Part shown: piece after piece, positions 60,106 through 64,000 of the stretch
Numbering within the stretch: position 1 is the first letter of the stretch
Layout of the letters: every line of letters starts with the position of its first letter
NCBI RefSeq assembly: GCF_932526225.1
Contig: NC_064043.1
Span: 8,423,501-8,487,500 of the forward strand
From: Nematostella vectensis
Taxonomy: Eukaryota; Cnidaria; Anthozoa; Actiniaria; Edwardsiidae
DNA length: 64,000 nucleotides
Direction of reading: 5' to 3'
Made by a program: the position numbers and the translations under genes
Notes under the pieces: generated by a model
What the model saw: the letters and a program-made list of their open reading frames with translations, nothing else
What the model was told of the DNA's origin: nothing
Databases searched by the model: none

Positions 60106-63100
60106 TCATGAAAATAGCTTGGAATAAATCGCCTTGTCCTTCTGTTTCTTTGCTTCTTGAAGCTTGCGTACTTTAGACATTTCGTTTATAATACCTAACA
60201 GAAAAAGCCAAGTTAGACAAACAATTTGTTGCGATTCTTATTACATTTTCATTCATAAAGCCATGGGCTTACCATCCGAATGGTTCGAGTCTGAGACTGT
60301 TTGTAACTGGAATAAATGAACATAATATCATAATTCTTTTTGTCTAGTCTCTCTTTCCCCCATATTTTAGAGCCCAGAGAGTAGACATGAAGTATATGAT
60401 TTTATGTTCATTTATTTCAGTTTACAGTCTTCGATGGTAAGCCTATGATAAAGCAAATGAAATGCAAAACAACTAGTAGATGTCAGCCAACGCAAATATT
60501 TAACGTCCCAAGTAGCCAAACGCTGATTGGCGTTTCGTTTGGCCAAGGCCAAATGTATATATATAAAAAGTCAGGCTGTTTGGTGGCACAACCGCATTAT
60601 ATCTCATTGGCTTTAGACTAAGCCCTCTACAAGCAAAGAATGAGCGTACAATCAATTTGAATTCGAATAAGACTTTTTTCAATAGAGATGAGTGCTTTTT
60701 AGGAAAAAACTAAAGAGGGGGGGGGGGGGGTTGTTATATATAGCTTTCTGGCAGCCCAAAAGGGGGTTTAAAAACCCAAAAGTCTCCCAAGAGACAACAC
60801 ACCTTTATCGCCAGGGGCAAGTTTAGAAGCTTTTTGCAGATCGACCTAAAACAACGAAAAGAGAGAAAGGTAAGGATTGTTCATATGTGATGGCACCCAT
60901 TGGAAGAAGAGGATCAGTTTACCATTGCTTCCTCGTAATCTTTCATGTGTTCGTTGGCTTGGCCTCTTCTGAACAGAGCTTTGGCACTGTTAGCATCAAG
61001 CTTCAGGGCCTGCAGAAAAGGTGCAACATGATAATAGATACAAGACATCTACAGGCGTGTACCAAGGATTGCCTGAGAGAAGTGCGCAGTCTTTGGTATC
61101 ATATGGAAAAAGCATTTGAAGATTCCTTAATAAGAAATGACCAACTTTTTAGCAGGCAAAGGAGAGTGTACATGCCTGATCCAGGATAAGGAGGATTAAG
61201 GGATTTTAGAAAAAAAAGTTTAATCAATACACATATACAGCAAATCTAGGATCACTTAGCTTACAGGGATGTAGAAAAAGTGCATCAATAGAATTTTGTA
61301 AAAAAAATAAATAATTTTAAAATTATTACCTTGACTTAGTTGGAGCAAAATGAAATTTATCAGACTCAATGTCAAAGTACAGCAATTGTGAAATATTTGT
61401 GTATTACAATGTTTTTCGTTTCTATTCAAAGCAAATAAAAAAGAAAACTGCTCATAGAAATATATGTGTTTACAAACTTTTTTGGACAAGCTTGCCGAAG
61501 GGATTATAATTGAAGGTAAACATGTTACATTCCTTTGCTAGGAGTCTAAATAACAATAATATTGTTTAGTACTCACCTCATTACAATCTTCAATAGCCGA
61601 GGGGTATTCAGCAAGTTTTAATTTACAAGCAGCACTAAAATAATAATAATTATAAAGTGATATTTTTTACCATAGAACATGATAAATATGGCATTCACCC
61701 TCTACCTTTTTGTTAGCCGGCTCTCATTTAGGGTTTATAAATGTTTTGTATTCTAATCTTTTAGGGCTCGCGAAGGCTGAATTGGCCAGGGTTGGAAACA
61801 AAATATTTCCAACTACATTTACCTTTCTGTATGTCAGAGTGTTTTATCCTTCTATCTGTTATTGACAAATAGTACCACATTTTTGGGCATTGGACTTATT
61901 ATATTTATATAACAATAACATAGGGGGCCACACCGCCTGACCTAAGTGAAACCCTGGTGTTGTAATAAAAATAATTACCTGTTAAGATAGCATGGGAGTG
62001 CAATTGCTGCCATTTTCTTTGCATTGTCTTCCACTTTTTTATTAGTCTCATCCTCCTCTTCTTTTTCATCATCAGAATCAGAACTGTCACTGTTTTTAAA
62101 CTCATCCAGGTATCTATAGAATGGACAAAGAATCCCTTTCAACAACTAAATCTAGTGGAGTCTGTTAATAAAAGCCACTGTCTGTGGAGGGTCTCCTAGA
62201 CAGGGTAATTGTCTATTTTTTAGTGTATAAAGTTCTACAAACTACTATCCTTTAAAGGAAGTTCAAAAATTCTCCCACTTCTGCTACCCCTTAGCGGGTC
62301 TCATGCTACTGGACACTGTAATTATCAAAATAGAGACGTGTGTGATGTAGGTGCATTAAAATCTAAAAAACTGAAAAAGTGTTTGATATTATGGTTATGG
62401 TAAGAGGTGAGAATTGCTGTTAACCACACCCAAAGTGCTGTCCCTTAAAAATTGATTTTGCCTTTCATCAACCTTGTCTGTTTTTATGGGAGTGCCTCCC
62501 TGGTGTTTTCAGCAGAACACCTCCATCAGATTAGAAGCCCCGGCACCCATTCCAGTGGATATGAAAAGGTAGGTATTTTCTAATGAACAATCCTTAGATT
62601 TTACACTGTTTCACAAATAGTAACATATAACATGACCTACCCCCCCCCCCCTCCACGAATCCTGGTAATAATTCCCCGATTGAGAATAAGTAACAATTTT
62701 ATACTAATCTTACCTCAAAGCTTTTTTATATTTCTTTTTTGCAACCTCATACTTCTGTTGTTTGAATTGCTCATTTCCAATGACCTTTAGCTTCTCTGCA
62801 ACTTCAACAACTAGCTCAACCTTTTGGGGGAAAAAAGGTTTGTGATTAGAAATATAACCTTTGGATAAAATATAAAATGCAATTTAAAAAATGTTTACCT
62901 TTGAGAAATCTATATCTGCATCTTTTGGCCAATTTGGATAAACATCACCTGTGCCATCGTCAACACTCATGCCATCATCTTCACCAGGTGCTAATTCACC
63001 ACACTCCTCAATAATACATGGCTGAGGGAAAGGACAGTCAATATATATTTTTAATCAAGTTGAGAGTTGTGAAACACTCTTTAAGGGAAAGTTCATTTAT

Positions 63101-64000
63101 TATTCAGAGGCCGGGGGGGGGGGGGGGATTTTGATAAAAGTAAGGAATATAATTAGTTGCCCCACTCCCCTTCAGGAGGAACAAAATTGTCCATGCACCC
63201 CCTTACGCTTTCACCATATTTTCAGTGCCGCCCCCCCCCCCCCCTTCAGAAAACCGAAGAAAGAATTAGCAAGGGAAGGAACAAGAGCAAGAGATTAGAC
63301 ACAAACTGGTCAGAAAGTGGAGGGGGAGGAGTTAGCTGAAAACATTAATTCAGTAATGGTGAAGGCACTCAATTTCCAAAAAATATGACTAACTCCAGGT
63401 TGCAACCTGATAATGGTTGGTGCTATAGTAACTGTAAAAGAAGCCTTTTCGATCTTCTCCTTGCAAGAAAAGTGCAGCATGAGAAGAGAGAAAAGAAAGA
63501 GAGCAAGAAAGACAGCGAATCAGATATGAGCGAGGATTTTTATGACGGAGAATGAGCGCTTATAGCATTAAAAAGGTTTGGTTATATTTTAGATATGGAA
63601 CATAAGCATTTTAAAATGTATTTAGGGTGTATACAGGTTTGCATTGCATAGATAAAACGTGGCTTAATACGTATTGTGGACTCATTTAGCATGGCAAATA
63701 ACTGCCCCCAAACCAACTCGAGGCCCCCCAACGGTATCCTTACGCCCCCCTCCCATCGGGATAATAAATTAACTTTCCCTAAGTGAATGAATTGAAAAAC
63801 TGGCTCATATTTGATATGAGCGATACCCTTGGGACTTGAAACTTATTTTTAAGTAGAATACTCACACTCTTTGGGCTGCTATCATCAACTGGAGTAGCCT
63901 CAAGTTCCCGCACAACATCCATCCCCTTTAGTACCTTGCCAAATACTACATGCCGCCCATCCAGGTGTGGTGTGGGTACGGTAGTTATAAAGAACTGAGA
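60106..64000 (-). CDS. PPID: Peptidyl-prolyl isomerase D (cyclophilin 40), 5' partial
   Basis: Eight exons join in phase: 64000-63866 (continuing off the edge), 63021-62899, 62820-62714, 62113-61979, 61634-61577, 61009-60923, 60845-60803 and 60194-60106. They give 258 residues here. Cyp40 is an Hsp90 co-chaperone with an N-terminal proline isomerase and C-terminal TPR repeats. The cyclophilin part shows [20 protein letters not shown] and [14 protein letters not shown]. The linker reads [13 protein letters not shown] and [16 protein letters not shown] helices include [39 protein letters not shown] and [20 protein letters not shown]. The C-terminus [14 protein letters not shown] matches the family end. 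An acidic insert ([16 protein letters not shown]) in the TPR1 loop is longer than in vertebrates. The first part of the cyclophilin domain lies beyond the right edge. Confidence 0.95.
60258..60450. mobile_element. Short foldback element in the last PPID intron
   Basis: CATGGGCTTACCATCCGAA, then AACTGGAATAAATGAACATA at the left pairs with TATGTTCATTTATTTCAG, then TTCGATGGTAAGCCTATG at the right. Arms are about 55 bp with mismatches and the spacer about 80 bp. It lies between PPID exons at 60194 and 60803. Confidence 0.7.

Noticed and set aside
59994-60176. Short hydrophobic plus-strand frame
   Set aside because: Antisense of the last PPID exon, whose minus translation matches the family C-terminus, and it lacks an ATG at its start.
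60890-61189. A 99-codon plus-strand frame with a signal-peptide-like start and an RR...PDPG end resembling an amidated peptide precursor
   Set aside because: It lies antisense to a PPID TPR exon (60923-61009) and its flanking intron. The exon side is explained by PPID coding constraint, so the open frame is probably incidental.

Overview
The window is animal nuclear DNA. It holds intron-rich genes with GT-AG introns, and its repeats are minisatellites, foldback DNA elements, a tRNA-derived SINE and a decayed non-LTR retrotransposon. Protein sequences that closely follow vertebrate orthologues with nearly the same intron-rich structure, long poly-G and (GGAA)n tracts, and class A receptor genes without introns suggest a cnidarian, most likely a sea anemone such as Nematostella vectensis. 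This species call is inference. There is one assembly gap of 200 N.

Layout. (1) 1-8225, minus: a secreted signal peptide / LamG-like / PLAT / TSP1 protein whose 3' end lies off the left edge behind a 73-bp satellite. (2) 10352-11117, minus: a two-exon, two-helix mitochondrial protein resembling complex I subunit NDUFC2. (3) 11.7-13.6 kb: a dead LINE reverse transcriptase and an 800-bp foldback element. (4) 14331-20420, plus: aspartylglucosaminidase (AGA), 12 exons, with two introns filled by tandem arrays. (5) 21877-24925, plus: ZCCHC10, with an 85-bp satellite in its first intron. (6) 28882-45772, plus: complete BBS7, 20 exons, 716 codons. Its intron 13 contains two intronless class A GPCR genes arranged tail to tail. 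(7) 47043-49460, minus: ribosomal protein RPL9 with a 5'TOP non-coding exon. (8) 49845-57504, plus: an AVT3/SLC36-like amino acid transporter, 17 exons, divergent from RPL9. (9) 60106-64000, minus: PPID (cyclophilin 40), 5' end off the right edge. I joined exons by hand from splice signals, phase continuity and known family sequences.

The genes are unrelated in function (lysosome, cilium, ribosome, mitochondrion, chaperone, transport), as expected of a gene-dense metazoan segment. The unusual feature is shared structure. In at least seven places a tandem repeat has grown out of an exon edge: AGA exon 3, AGA exon 4, the last AGA exon, the TSP1 exon acceptor of gene 1, RPL9 exon 2, the last transporter exon, and the facing 3' ends of the two nested GPCRs. 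The repeat unit therefore contains coding sequence plus a splice site or stop region. These exon-boundary arrays are the main thing I would follow up.
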